Shown here: positions 1 through 6,410 of the stretch, one piece after another
How the letters are laid out: each line of letters opens with the position of its first letter
Position numbering within the stretch: position 1 is the stretch's first letter
Assembly: GCA_934636045.1 (NCBI GenBank)
Contig: CAKTZP010000016.1
Coordinates: forward strand, 1 to 23,141
Direction: 5' to 3'
DNA length: 23,141 bases
From: an uncultured Oscillospiraceae bacterium
Lineage (GTDB): Bacteria; Bacillota; Clostridia; Oscillospirales; Oscillospiraceae
Translations under genes and position numbers: made by a program
Notes under the pieces: model-generated
The model's database searches: none
Told to the model about the DNA's origin: nothing
What the model saw: the letters and a program-made list of their open reading frames with translations, nothing else

Positions 1-193
1 CGGTGACCTCCGCCTCATAGCCGTAGTAAGCGGTGATCTCAATGGTCGTCGGAGAGACGAATGCGTAGGTAAAGCCGAAGCCCGCGTCGTCGGGCAGCTT
101 TTCCTCGCCCGTGATGCCCACCGCGCTCACCGACGGCAGCAGCGAGAGCAGCATTGAAAGGGCAAGCAGCAGAGAAAGAATGGTTCGTTTCAT
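1..193 (-). CDS. N-terminus of a secreted protein (truncated by window edge)
   Basis: The 64 visible residues start with a clear Sec signal peptide: MKR, a Leu-rich hydrophobic core (ILSLLLALSMLLSLLP) and a likely cleavage after the VSA at residues 22-24. The following stretch (roughly residues 40-64, with FTYAFVSPTTIEIT then YYGYEAEVT) resembles the short beta repeats that open BspA/leucine-rich-repeat type surface proteins of Clostridia, but too little is present to assign a family. The ATG is fixed by an AGGAGG (complement of 200-205) six bases upstream. A 7-bp hairpin (GATGCGG at 211-217 with CCGCATC at 223-229) lies just 5' of the ribosome site in the leader. The rest of the gene lies outside the window. 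Signal peptide confident; function unknown. Confidence 0.75.
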   Translation of the reverse strand, partial: MKRTILSLLLALSMLLSLLPSVSAVGITGEEKLPDDAGFGFTYAFVSPTTIEITAYYGYEAEVT

Positions 194-309
194 AAGATTC
201 CTCCTTGCATGATGCGGAAGCGCCGCATCAGTTCCTTTCCGAGATTTATGTCCGGCGCCGCAAAACGGCGCACAGGCAACCAAATAATGGACTGCGCCGC
301 AGCGCTCTT

Positions 310-330
310 GGCTCCCTCTCTGAGGGAGCT
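310..330. repeat. Short palindrome, type A repeat (copy 1)
   Basis: GCTCCCTC and GAGGGAGC form an 8-bp stem around a tiny loop (311-329). The same palindrome with the same loop recurs at 507-524, and an inverted, diverged relative lies at 5255-5294. It sits in a gene-free spacer, so it is a dispersed intergenic element rather than the terminator of a visible plus-strand gene. Confidence 0.6.
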
Positions 331-350
331 CAGCGTGTCGAAAAACTTCG

Positions 351-479
351 TGTCATTCCGAGGAGGGCGTAGCCCGACGTGGGAATCTCATGTGAAATGT
401 TTCGAATTCGCCAAAGCTTGCCGAAGTTTCAAAACAATTCTGCGAGATTGCCACGGGTGCAAGCACCCTCGCAATGACA
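351..479. repeat. MITE-like element with imperfect terminal inverted repeats
   Basis: The left end TGTCATTCCGAGG (351-363) is the inverted complement of the right end CCTCGCAATGACA (467-479) at 12 of 13 positions. Inside these, CGTGGGAATCTC (378-389) pairs with GAGATTGCCACG (444-455) at 11 of 12. The arms are about 36-39 bp and enclose an AT-richer core of about 54 bp (390-443). No reading frame of substance lies in it. The arms match the GATTGCC / CTCGCAATGACA repeats at 2741-2912 and 5313-5353, so this may be a complete unit of which the others are partial copies. Mobility is inferred only. Confidence 0.55.
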
Positions 480-504
480 GCCTCGGTACTTTTTTGACAG
501 TCTG

Positions 505-550
505 GGCTCCCTCTCTGAGGGAGCTGTCAGCGAAGCTGACTGAAGGAGCC
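505..550. repeat. Type A repeat, full copy with two hairpins
   Basis: GGCTCC (505-510) and GGAGCC (545-550) bracket two adjacent hairpins: GCTCCCTC/GAGGGAGC (507-524) and GTCAGC/GCTGAC with a GAA loop (525-540). The first hairpin repeats the palindrome at 310-330, and the whole element reappears inverted at 5255-5294. It is a three-way-junction-like intergenic repeat of unknown role. Confidence 0.6.
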
Positions 551-609
551 TTCGCGCCGCAGCGCGCGTATCGATATGGTTTGCAGCGAAATCGAAGGTG
601 TCAGCAGTG

Positions 610-638
610 GCGGGCTGGGGGCAGCCCGCCCTACGCAT
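610..638. repeat. Stem-loop plus CTACGCAT repeat (copy 1)
   Basis: GCGGGCTG and CAGCCCGC form a perfect 8-bp stem with a GGGG loop, followed directly by CCTACGCAT. The same layout (GC-rich stem, short loop, then CCTACG or CCCCTACG) occurs at 678-764, 2926-2951, 2974-3004, 5387-5409 and 5440-5468. All copies are in the same orientation and confined to spacers. Confidence 0.65.
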
Positions 639-677
639 TCTTACGGCGGTTTGCAGAAAAGGGGAAGTGCCAGCAGC

Positions 678-764
678 GGGCCGATGCACCCGCAAGGGGT
701 ATGCCGCATCCGTAAGGCGGCAGAGCCGCCAACGGCTGCGCTATGGGCATCGGCCCCTACGCAT
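678..764. repeat. Stem-loop plus CTACGCAT repeat (copy 2, long loop)
   Basis: GGGCCGATGC (678-687) is the exact inverted complement of GCATCGGCCC (747-756), and the right arm is followed by CTACGCAT. The interval between the arms is about 60 bp and contains further small inverted segments (CCGCATCCGTAAGGCGG and GGCAGAGCCGCC). It appears to be the expanded version of the compact copy at 2974-3004, which has the same arms around a 4-base loop. Confidence 0.6.
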
Positions 765-973
765 AATACGTACTTTGCGCCATGGGCGCGAATTTTGATT
801 TTGCCGGCAGGCATACCAGTATTTTCTATATCATAATGGATTTCTGCGGGCTTCGGGGGAAAATTTCCGTTTCGGCAATGACTTTTCTGAAACACCTGTA
901 CAAGCGGCAAAAAATGCGCTATACTGATAAAAAATACTACACAAAAAATAAAACCCCCGGCAAGGAGGCATGG
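765..973 (+). other. Leader of the twin-HTH gene
   Basis: No gene is supported here. The sequence becomes AT-richer towards the start codon at 974 and holds a weak promoter candidate (897-925) and the AAGGAGG ribosome site (962-968). An open frame runs into the gene from 782 but has no ribosome site and no credible product. Confidence 0.5.
897..925 (+). promoter_or_regulatory. Weak sigma-A promoter candidate for the twin-HTH gene
   Basis: TGTACA (897-902), 17-base spacer, TATACT (920-925). The -10 is good and the -35 matches only four of six consensus bases. It would give a leader of about 40 bases. Confidence 0.4.
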
Positions 974-2710
974 ATGATGAAATTCTCTCAGCAGCTTACG
1001 ACGCAGATGGAGCGCTGCGACTGCACAGCGCGGGAACTGGCGCGGACGTGCGGCCTTTCGGCCTCGACGCTCAGCCGCTTCCGCTCCGGTGAGCGCACGC
1101 CGAACCGCGAGGATCTGGAGCGGCTCATCGAAGGGCTGGCGGCCGTCTCTGCGCAGCACAGTCACCCGCTGAGCGAGGAGGAGCTGCGGACGGCGTTTGC
1201 CGCGTGCAGCGACCTGCGCTTGTTCGACCCGGAGACGCTGCGCGCGAATCTGAACCATTTGCTCACCGTTCTGCCGGTGAGCACGGCAGAGCTTTCCAAG
1301 GCGATCAGCTATGACCCGTCGTTTCTGTCCCGCGTGCGCAACGGGCAGCGGACGCCTGCCGACCCGGAAAAATTCTGCGCGGATGTAGCGCGCTTTGTGG
1401 CGCGGCGGTTTGACGACGAGAAGGGCATGGCGGCCGTGGCGGCGCTCATTGGGACGGAGCCTGCGGCGCTGGTCGACGAGGGGGCGTACTTTGCCGCGGT
1501 GGCGCAGTGGCTCGCGGGCGGCAGCGTTCCTGTGGACGAGGATTCGGAAAGCTCGGTCTCCGCGTTTTTGAGGGCGCTGGACAGCTTCAATCTCAACGAG
1601 TACATCCGCGCCATTCACTTTGACGAGCTGAAAACGCCGAGCCTGCCGTTTACCCTCCCGGCCTCCCACGTGTACCACGGCGTGGAGGAGATGAAAAAGG
1701 GCGAGCTGGATTTCTTTAAGGCTACCGTTCTGTCCCGGTCGGAGCAGCCGGTGCTGCTGTACAGCGACATGCCGATGGAGGACATGGCGGAGGATCTCGA
1801 CTTTTCCAAAAAATATATGTTCGGCTTAGCGCTGCTGCTGAAAAAGGGGCTGCACCTGAACATCATCCACGACCTCAACCGGCCGTTTCACGAGCTGATG
1901 CTGGGGCTGGAGAGCCACATTCCGCTGTACATGACCGGGCAGATCTCGCCCTATTACCTCAAGGACGCACCGAACACGGTGTTCTGCCACTTTTTGAAGG
2001 TCTCCGGCGCGGCGGCGCTGGCGGGCGAGTGCATTGCCGGATGCCACGAGGGCGGCATGTACTACCTGACCAAGGGCAAGAGCGACCTTGCGTACTATCA
2101 GCGGCGCGCAGACGACCTTTTGCGCAAGGCCAAGCCGCTGATGGACATCTATCGCGAGCCGATGCAGGGGGCGCTGGACGCGTTTTTGCACGCGGACGAG
2201 GCGGCGGGCGGACGGCGGCGGAGCCTTTTGAGCGCGCCGCCGCTGGCTACGGCGAGCGTAGAGTTTTTGACGGCGTTTTTGGAAAAGCGCGGCGTCGCGC
2301 CGCGCGAAAAGCAGGAGATCCTTGCCCTCGCTGCCCGGCAGCGGGAGCGGCTGAACCGCTATCTGGCAAACGGCGACGTCCGCGACGAGCTGCCGCAGCT
2401 GACGCGCGAGGAATTCGAGGCTGCGCCGGTGGCACTGTCGCTGTCCGAGCTGTTCTTTGAGCGGGATTTGGTGTATTCTTATGAGGAATACTTGGAGCAC
2501 CTGCGGCTGACGGAGGAATTTGCGGCGCAAAATGAGCATTATGACGTGATCCTGACGGAGGAAAAGGCGTTCCGCAACATCAACATTGCCATCCGCGAGG
2601 GGAAATGGGTGATGGTGTCCAAGAATAAAGCGCCCGTCATCCACTTCGTCATCCGCCACCCCACGCTGAGACAGGCCATCGAGGACATGATCCTGCCGGT
2701 GGTGGAATGA
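974..2710 (+). CDS. Large XRE-like protein with two helix-turn-helix segments
   Basis: This 578-residue protein opens with a Cro/CI-type helix-turn-helix at residues about 13-45 (TARELARTCGLSASTLSRFRSG). A second, similar segment lies at about 100-130 (STAELSKAISYDPSFLSRVRNG). The two share the pattern of a second helix then LSR-R-G-RTP, so they look like an internal duplication. The remaining ~430 residues are a cytosolic-looking domain with no transmembrane segment and no family I recognise. AAGGAGG (962-968) precedes two in-frame ATGs at 974 and 977; either is possible, and 977 would have the more usual 8-base spacing. The gene stands alone between two repeat-filled spacers. A regulator is a fair guess; target and ligand are unknown. 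Confidence 0.8.
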   Translation: MMKFSQQLTTQMERCDCTARELARTCGLSASTLSRFRSGERTPNREDLERLIEGLAAVSAQHSHPLSEEELRTAFAACSDLRLFDPETLRANLNHLLTVLPVSTAELSKAISYDPSFLSRVRNGQRTPADPEKFCADVARFVARRFDDEKGMAAVAALIGTEPAALVDEGAYFAAVAQWLAGGSVPVDEDSESSVSAFLRALDSFNLNEYIRAIHFDELKTPSLPFTLPASHVYHGVEEMKKGELDFFKATVLSRSEQPVLLYSDMPMEDMAEDLDFSKKYMFGLALLLKKGLHLNIIHDLNRPFHELMLGLESHIPLYMTGQISPYYLKDAPNTVFCHFLKVSGAAALAGECIAGCHEGGMYYLTKGKSDLAYYQRRADDLLRKAKPLMDIYREPMQGALDAFLHADEAAGGRRRSLLSAPPLATASVEFLTAFLEKRGVAPREKQEILALAARQRERLNRYLANGDVRDELPQLTREEFEAAPVALSLSELFFERDLVYSYEEYLEHLRLTEEFAAQNEHYDVILTEEKAFRNINIAIREGKWVMVSKNKAPVIHFVIRHPTLRQAIEDMILPVVE

Positions 2711-2740
2711 GGGGAAATGCCGCGTGGCAATCCTGAGAGA

Positions 2741-2912
2741 GGGGACGGATTGCCACGTCGGGCTGACGCCCTCCTCGCAATGACAAGAGAGGGGACGGAT
2801 TGCCGCGTCGGGCTGACGCCCTCCGACCGGCAAGCGGAGAGCCCGTATCCGTAAGGCTCCTTCGTCGCCGACGGCTACGACTTCGCAATGACAAATAAGG
2901 GGACGGATTGCC
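2741..2912. repeat. Tandem type B repeats (GGGGACGGATTGCC)
   Basis: GGGGACGGATTGCC occurs at 2741-2754, 2791-2804 and 2899-2912, and GCAATGACAA closes the first two units at 2778-2787 and 2885-2894. The first unit is compact, with GGGC/GCCC arms between. The second is stretched by about 60 bp of unrelated sequence (2823-2882). The third is cut short by a stem-loop repeat at 2926. The outer motifs match the arms of the element at 351-479 and the copy at 5313-5353. The array begins only about 30 bp after a stop codon. Confidence 0.6.
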
Positions 2913-2925
2913 GCGGCCGCAAGCG

Positions 2926-2951
2926 GCGGGCTGAGGGCAGCCCGCCCTACG
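2926..2951. repeat. Stem-loop plus CTACG repeat (copy 3)
   Basis: GCGGGCTG / CAGCCCGC 8-bp stem with loop AGGG, then CCTACG. It is nearly identical to 610-638 and directly abuts the type B array. Confidence 0.6.
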
Positions 2952-2973
2952 AACAAATTCGATTGTGCCTGCA

Positions 2974-3004
2974 GGGGCCGATGAGGGCATCGGCCCCTAC
3001 GCAT
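2974..3004. repeat. Stem-loop plus CTACGCAT repeat (copy 4)
   Basis: GGGGCCGATG and CATCGGCCCC form a perfect 10-bp stem with loop AGGG, followed by TACGCAT. It shares arms with 678-764. Confidence 0.6.
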
Positions 3005-3013
3005 GGAATGAGA

Positions 3014-3053
3014 AATCCCCGATACGGAACATTCTTGCTCCGCATCGGGGATT
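3014..3053. terminator. Hairpin terminator downstream of the oadG-like gene
   Basis: AATCCCCGAT (3014-3023) is inverted-complementary to ATCGGGGATT (3044-3053), and GGA/TCC extend the stem after a mismatch. It lies 11 bases beyond the minus-strand stop at 3065. T-runs are short on both sides, so termination is likely but not certain. It may serve both strands. Confidence 0.6.
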
Positions 3054-3064
3054 CTATACTCAAT

Positions 3065-3247
3065 TTAATTCTTCTTCCGGCAGGCGGCGTTGAGGAGCAG
3101 AACGAGGATGATCAAAATGGCGATCACGATGAAGATGCTGCCCCAGCCGACGCCCATGAGCCACAGGGCCTCCTTGACCGCTGCGGGGCGGTCGGGAATG
3201 GCGCCGGCCGCGGCGGCCAGCGCGGCGCATACGGAAAACAGTTTCAT
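3065..3247 (-). CDS. OadG-like small subunit of a sodium-pump decarboxylase
   Basis: This 60-residue protein has a short N-terminal hydrophobic stretch and one strong membrane segment near residues 29-54 (LWLMGVGWGSIFIVIAILII), ending in basic CRKKN. The size and the MGVG-x-x-F-x-x-IAILI pattern fit the gamma chain (OadG family) that anchors and assembles the decarboxylase complex. It is at the short end of the family and lacks the Pro/Ala-rich, zinc-binding C-terminal tail of enterobacterial OadG. AAGGAGG precedes the ATG. It is the last gene of a two-gene unit, 13 bases downstream of the beta subunit, and this neighbour is the strongest support for the assignment. Confidence 0.75.
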   Translation of the reverse strand: MKLFSVCAALAAAAGAIPDRPAAVKEALWLMGVGWGSIFIVIAILIILVLLLNAACRKKN

Positions 3248-3260
3248 GGCAGCTCCCTCC

Positions 3261-4364
3261 TTAACCGAGCCGGAAAACGAGGCTCATGATGAGACCGCCG
3301 GCGATGACCGAGGCGATCTGACCGGAAACGTTCACGGCGACGGTGTGCATGAGCAGGAAATTCTGCGGGTCTTCCTTCAGACCCATCTTGTGGATCACGC
3401 GCGAGGACATCGGGAAGGCCGAAATGCCCGCCGCGCCGATCATCGGGTTGAGCTTTTTCTCCTTGGGGAGGAAGAGGTTGATGAGCTTGGCGACCAGCAC
3501 GCCGCCTGCGGTGTCAAAGATGAAGGCCACCAGACCGAGCCCCATGATCAGCAACGTTTCCGGGCGCAGGAAGCGCTCGGCGCTCATGTTGACCGCAATG
3601 GTGATGCCGAGAAAGATCGTGACGAGGTTGGCCAGCACCTTCTGCGCCGTTTCGGACAGAGAATCCAGCACGCCGCACTCGCGGATGAGGTTGCCGAACA
3701 TCAAAAAGCCGACCAGTGCGACGGCCTTCGGCGCGAAGACGCCAGTGATGATGGTGATCATGATCGGGAACAGGATCTTGGTTGCTTGGGAAACCGAATG
3801 CGGGTGGTAGGGCATGCGGATCAGGCGCTCCTTTTTCGTCGTGAGCAGGCGGATGACCGGCGGCTGCACGATGGGTACGAGCGCCATGTAGGAATAGGCT
3901 GCGACGGTGATGGCGCCGATGTAGCCGCTTTGCAGCGCGTTGGCTACGACGATGGACGTCGGGCCGTCGGCCGCGCCGATGATGGCGATGGAGGCGGCGT
4001 CGCGGATATCAAAGCCGCAGAGGCTGGCGATAAAGAACGTGAAGAAAATGCCGAACTGCGCGGCCGCGCCGAAGATCATCAGCTTCGGGTCGGACAGCAG
4101 CGGGCCGAAGTCGATCATTGCGCCGATGCCGATGAACAGCACCAGCGGGAACAGCTCGTTGGCGATACCCTTGTCATACAGCAGCTGCAGGATGCTCAAG
4201 TCCGCGCCGGGCAGGTTCAGCAGGATCGCGCCGAAGCCCATCGGCAGGAGCAGCGAGGGCTCCATGTCCTTTTTGATGGCAAGGAAGATCAGCACGCCGC
4301 CCAGCAGCCACATGACGACCTGCTGCCACGCCAGATTCGATAGGTTGGAAAATAATTCAGCCAT
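3261..4364 (-). CDS. oadB: Sodium ion-translocating decarboxylase beta subunit
   Basis: A 367-residue polytopic inner-membrane protein of the OadB/GcdB/MmdB family. In these complexes the beta subunit decarboxylates carboxybiotin and exports Na+. Hallmarks are GAADGPTSI (residues 130-138; Asp133 aligns with the family's essential Asp in DGPT) and AAYSYMALVPIVQPP (156-169), which carries the region's conserved Tyr. About ten hydrophobic segments are visible. The ATG at 4364 is chosen over an in-frame GTG at 4370, because GGAGG (complement of 4370-4374) sits five bases before the ATG and overlaps that GTG. No alpha (carboxyltransferase) or biotin-carrier gene is beside it, so the substrate (oxaloacetate, glutaconyl-CoA or methylmalonyl-CoA) cannot be told. 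Confidence 0.92.
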   Translation of the reverse strand: MAELFSNLSNLAWQQVVMWLLGGVLIFLAIKKDMEPSLLLPMGFGAILLNLPGADLSILQLLYDKGIANELFPLVLFIGIGAMIDFGPLLSDPKLMIFGAAAQFGIFFTFFIASLCGFDIRDAASIAIIGAADGPTSIVVANALQSGYIGAITVAAYSYMALVPIVQPPVIRLLTTKKERLIRMPYHPHSVSQATKILFPIMITIITGVFAPKAVALVGFLMFGNLIRECGVLDSLSETAQKVLANLVTIFLGITIAVNMSAERFLRPETLLIMGLGLVAFIFDTAGGVLVAKLINLFLPKEKKLNPMIGAAGISAFPMSSRVIHKMGLKEDPQNFLLMHTVAVNVSGQIASVIAGGLIMSLVFRLG

Positions 4365-4397
4365 TTGCACCTCCGGGATGTGACGGTTCGTTGCGGT

Positions 4398-4427
4398 ATA
4401 TTAAAAAAACCATCTGCAATATATCAA
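4398..4427 (-). promoter_or_regulatory. Promoter candidate for the oadB-oadG unit
   Basis: Read on the minus strand: TTGATA (complement of 4422-4427), 18-base spacer, TAATAT (complement of 4398-4403). It would give a leader of about 30 bases to the ATG at 4364. The region is AT-rich compared with its surroundings. Confidence 0.45.
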
Positions 4428-4640
4428 ATTTCAAGCCATTTTACAAGGGGGGCGGCGGGGAAAAAATTTCGACGGAATCGCGCGGCTTTTGCGGCCGACA
4501 GCCGCCAAAAATTCGGGCAAGCGGCGCGATCTGCCCAAAATGACAACACTGCCGCCGCCTTGCCCGTAGCCAAGCGCCGCTGCGCGCGGTATGCTATGGA
4601 TAACCAAGGGGCAGGAGCGCCCCGAAAAGGAGGAATTGAT

Positions 4641-5234
4641 ATGCGTTCCGTCACACCGATGCGAATTGCAAAAATCGGCTATATCGTTATTTCTGTTTTG
4701 TTATGTGTTATGGGAACCCTGCTGCTGCTCTTCCCGAACATCTCCATTCGCGTGATGGGGATTCTGTGCGGTATCACGTTGGTCGTGTTCGGCGTGATCA
4801 AGCTGGTTGGGTATTTTTCGCGCGACCTGTTCCGGCTGGCGTTTCAGAATGACCTCGCCTCCGGCATCGTCATGCTGGTGCTCGGCATGAGCCTGTTTAT
4901 CCACACGCAGGACATGCTCGCGACGTTCTGCACCGTGCTGGGCATTCTGATTCTGGCCGACGGCCTGTTCAAAATTCAAATCGCCATGGACGCCAAGCCG
5001 TTCGGCATCCGCAAATGGTGGCTGATTCTGGTCGCGGCGATTTTAACCGGCATTTTCGGTTTGCTGCTGATCATCCGTCCGGGCGAGAGCCTGCAAGTGC
5101 TGACGGTGCTGCTCGGCATCTCGCTGATCTGGGACGGGATTCTCAATCTCAGCACCATGCTCACCGCCGTGAAGATCATCCGCAACCAACGCCCCGACGA
5201 GATCATCGTCGACCCGATCGAGGACGACGAATAA
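4641..5234 (+). CDS. DUF308/HdeD-like small integral membrane protein
   Basis: The 197-residue protein is built of paired hydrophobic segments: about 9-29, 33-53, 68-86, 93-111, 125-146 and 151-170. These are separated by short loops, with repeated GI-x-x-x-x-FGV-like and GILIL-x-DG patterns, the layout of the DUF308 (HdeD-type) membrane family. It ends in a short acidic cytosolic tail. AAAAGGAGG (4625-4633) sets the ATG at 4641. Biochemical role is not known for most relatives. It is divergently transcribed from the oadB unit and is followed by repeat DNA, so it is probably monocistronic. Confidence 0.8.
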   Translation: MRSVTPMRIAKIGYIVISVLLCVMGTLLLLFPNISIRVMGILCGITLVVFGVIKLVGYFSRDLFRLAFQNDLASGIVMLVLGMSLFIHTQDMLATFCTVLGILILADGLFKIQIAMDAKPFGIRKWWLILVAAILTGIFGLLLIIRPGESLQVLTVLLGISLIWDGILNLSTMLTAVKIIRNQRPDEIIVDPIEDDE

Positions 5235-5254
5235 AGCGGCGGGGAAGAACCCCT

Positions 5255-5294
5255 CAGTCCGCTTTGCTGACAGCTCCCCTTGGTAAGGGGAGCC
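5255..5294. repeat. Type A repeat, inverted copy (possible terminator)
   Basis: TCAGTC...GCTGACAGCTCCCC...GGGGAGCC is the reverse orientation of the element at 505-550. It contains a CTCCCCTT/AAGGGGAG hairpin with a three-base loop. It lies 20 bases after the DUF308 stop codon and could double as that gene's 3' hairpin, although no T-run follows. Confidence 0.55.
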
Positions 5295-5312
5295 GTTGCT
5301 GCGGCGGGGAGG

Positions 5313-5353
5313 AGAACGGATTGCCGAGGCCGCGAGCGGCCTCGCAATGACAG
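5313..5353. repeat. Type B repeat, compact copy
   Basis: ACGGATTGCC (5316-5325) and CTCGCAATGACAG (5341-5353) flank a perfect GAGGCCGC/GCGGCCTC stem with a GA loop (5326-5343). The flanks match the repeats at 2741-2912 and the arms of 351-479; the stem sequence is unique to this copy, so structure is kept while sequence changes. Confidence 0.6.
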
Positions 5354-5386
5354 CGGAGGGAGCCGAGGCGCTGCGGCGCGGGGTGC

Positions 5387-5409
5387 GGGCGGCGATGACC
5401 GCCCCTACG
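5387..5409. repeat. Stem-loop plus CTACG repeat (copy 5)
   Basis: GGGCGG / CCGCCC stem with loop CGATGA, followed by CTACG. Same design as copies 1-4 with a different stem. Confidence 0.5.
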
Positions 5410-5439
5410 GCGTGGAACGGAATGCTTCCGGAATTTGAG

Positions 5440-5468
5440 GCGGGGTGGGGGCACCCCGCCCTACGCAT
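5440..5468. repeat. Stem-loop plus CTACGCAT repeat (copy 6)
   Basis: GCGGGGTG / CACCCCGC 8-bp stem with GGGG loop, then CCTACGCAT. Relative to 610-638 the stem shows a compensated C-to-G change (GGGCTG/CAGCCC to GGGGTG/CACCCC), which suggests the fold is maintained. Confidence 0.65.
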
Positions 5469-5497
5469 CGTTCGGAGGTGCGGGGCGGAGAAAAACG

Positions 5498-5527
5498 TTG
5501 CAAAGCGGTGGACGGTTATGGTATAAT
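5498..5527 (+). promoter_or_regulatory. Sigma-A promoter with extended -10
   Basis: TTGCAA (5498-5503), 18-base spacer, TATAAT (5522-5527) preceded by TGG (extended -10 TGnTATAAT). Leader of about 65 bases to the ATG at 5598; likely drives the TIGR04255 gene and probably the peptidase behind it. Confidence 0.7.
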
Positions 5528-5597
5528 CCTTTCAGAAGAATACTGCGCGGCGGGGGCTTTCCCGGCGGCGCATGAAAAACGGAAAGGAGCGCATAGT

Positions 5598-6383
5598 ATG
5601 TTTTTGGAAACAGAGCGCGTGCAATATCGCAAGCCGCAGTTGCTGGAGGTGATCTGCCAGCTTCGCTTTCCGGCCATTTTGTCCATTTCGGCGCGGGAGC
5701 CGGCGGAATTTCAGGATATGATCCGCGGGAGCTATCCGCAGTACACCCGCAATGTGGAAAAGCTGCCGCCGAAGGTGTCCGGCCAGCCCGGCAACATGAA
5801 GCTTGAGGAGCAGCCGGATGTCGTGAATTACCAGTTTCTCTCCGCTGACGGCCGGTGGAAGGTGAACATGACCAACAGCTTCATTGCGCTGGCCACGCCG
5901 GCCTACACGGTATGGGAGGACTTTGCACAGCGGCTGGACGAGGTGCTGGCCTGCTTTATCAAGGTCTATAAGCCTGCATATTTTGAGCGCATCGGGCTGC
6001 GGTATATCAACGCCTTTTCCCGCAAGGCGCTGGGACTGGAGGACACGCCGTTTGCCGAGCTGATCGAGCCGGGCTACCTCGGCCTGATGGGCGAGGAGGA
6101 TGTCAACGAGCGCGCCTTTGCCCGCATCACGCAGGAGGCCGAGCTGGCACTGTCCGGCGGCTGCAAGCTGAAGCTCCACTGCGGCCCCGGCATGATCAAG
6201 CGCAACAACGTGGAGGACAAGGAAGTCCGCTTCATTCTGGACAACGACATTTTCATGCCCGGCAAGGTCGAGATGAAGCACTCCGCCGGGGCGCTGAACA
6301 CCGTCCACACGCATGCCGACCGCGTCTTCCGCGGCGCGATCACCGGCATGCTGCACCAGGCAATGGAGCCGCAGGCGCTTTAA
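5598..6383 (+). CDS. TIGR04255 family protein
   Basis: This 261-residue cytosolic protein matches the sporadically distributed TIGR04255 family. It has an N-terminal YRKPQLLEVICQLRFP strand (residues about 10-25), a central YQFLSADGRWKVNMT...W-x-x-F block (about 80-115), and the family-typical FERIGLRYINAF stretch near 130-145. Length is normal for the family. GGAAAGGAG (5581-5589) eight bases before the ATG at 5598 fixes the start. The promoter at 5498-5527 lies directly upstream and the peptidase gene starts 27 bases after its stop. Molecular function of the family is unknown; members are often encoded near defence or accessory genes, but nothing of that kind is visible here. Confidence 0.8.
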   Translation: MFLETERVQYRKPQLLEVICQLRFPAILSISAREPAEFQDMIRGSYPQYTRNVEKLPPKVSGQPGNMKLEEQPDVVNYQFLSADGRWKVNMTNSFIALATPAYTVWEDFAQRLDEVLACFIKVYKPAYFERIGLRYINAFSRKALGLEDTPFAELIEPGYLGLMGEEDVNERAFARITQEAELALSGGCKLKLHCGPGMIKRNNVEDKEVRFILDNDIFMPGKVEMKHSAGALNTVHTHADRVFRGAITGMLHQAMEPQAL

Positions 6384-6410
6384 TTTCGCGTTCATCGGAG
6401 GCGAAACACC

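Noticed and set aside
209..836. Several overlapping open frames in the first spacer
   Set aside because: They run through inverted repeats, lack ribosome sites and have no protein-like composition; the sequence is better explained as repeat DNA.
2741..2912. CRISPR array
   Set aside because: Only three imperfect units with unequal spacing (50 and 108 bp), no consistent spacers and no cas genes.
3090..4343. A 417-codon plus-strand frame opposite oadB/oadG
   Set aside because: Asp/His/Arg-rich low-complexity translation typical of antisense frames; the minus strand encodes recognisable membrane subunits with good ribosome sites.
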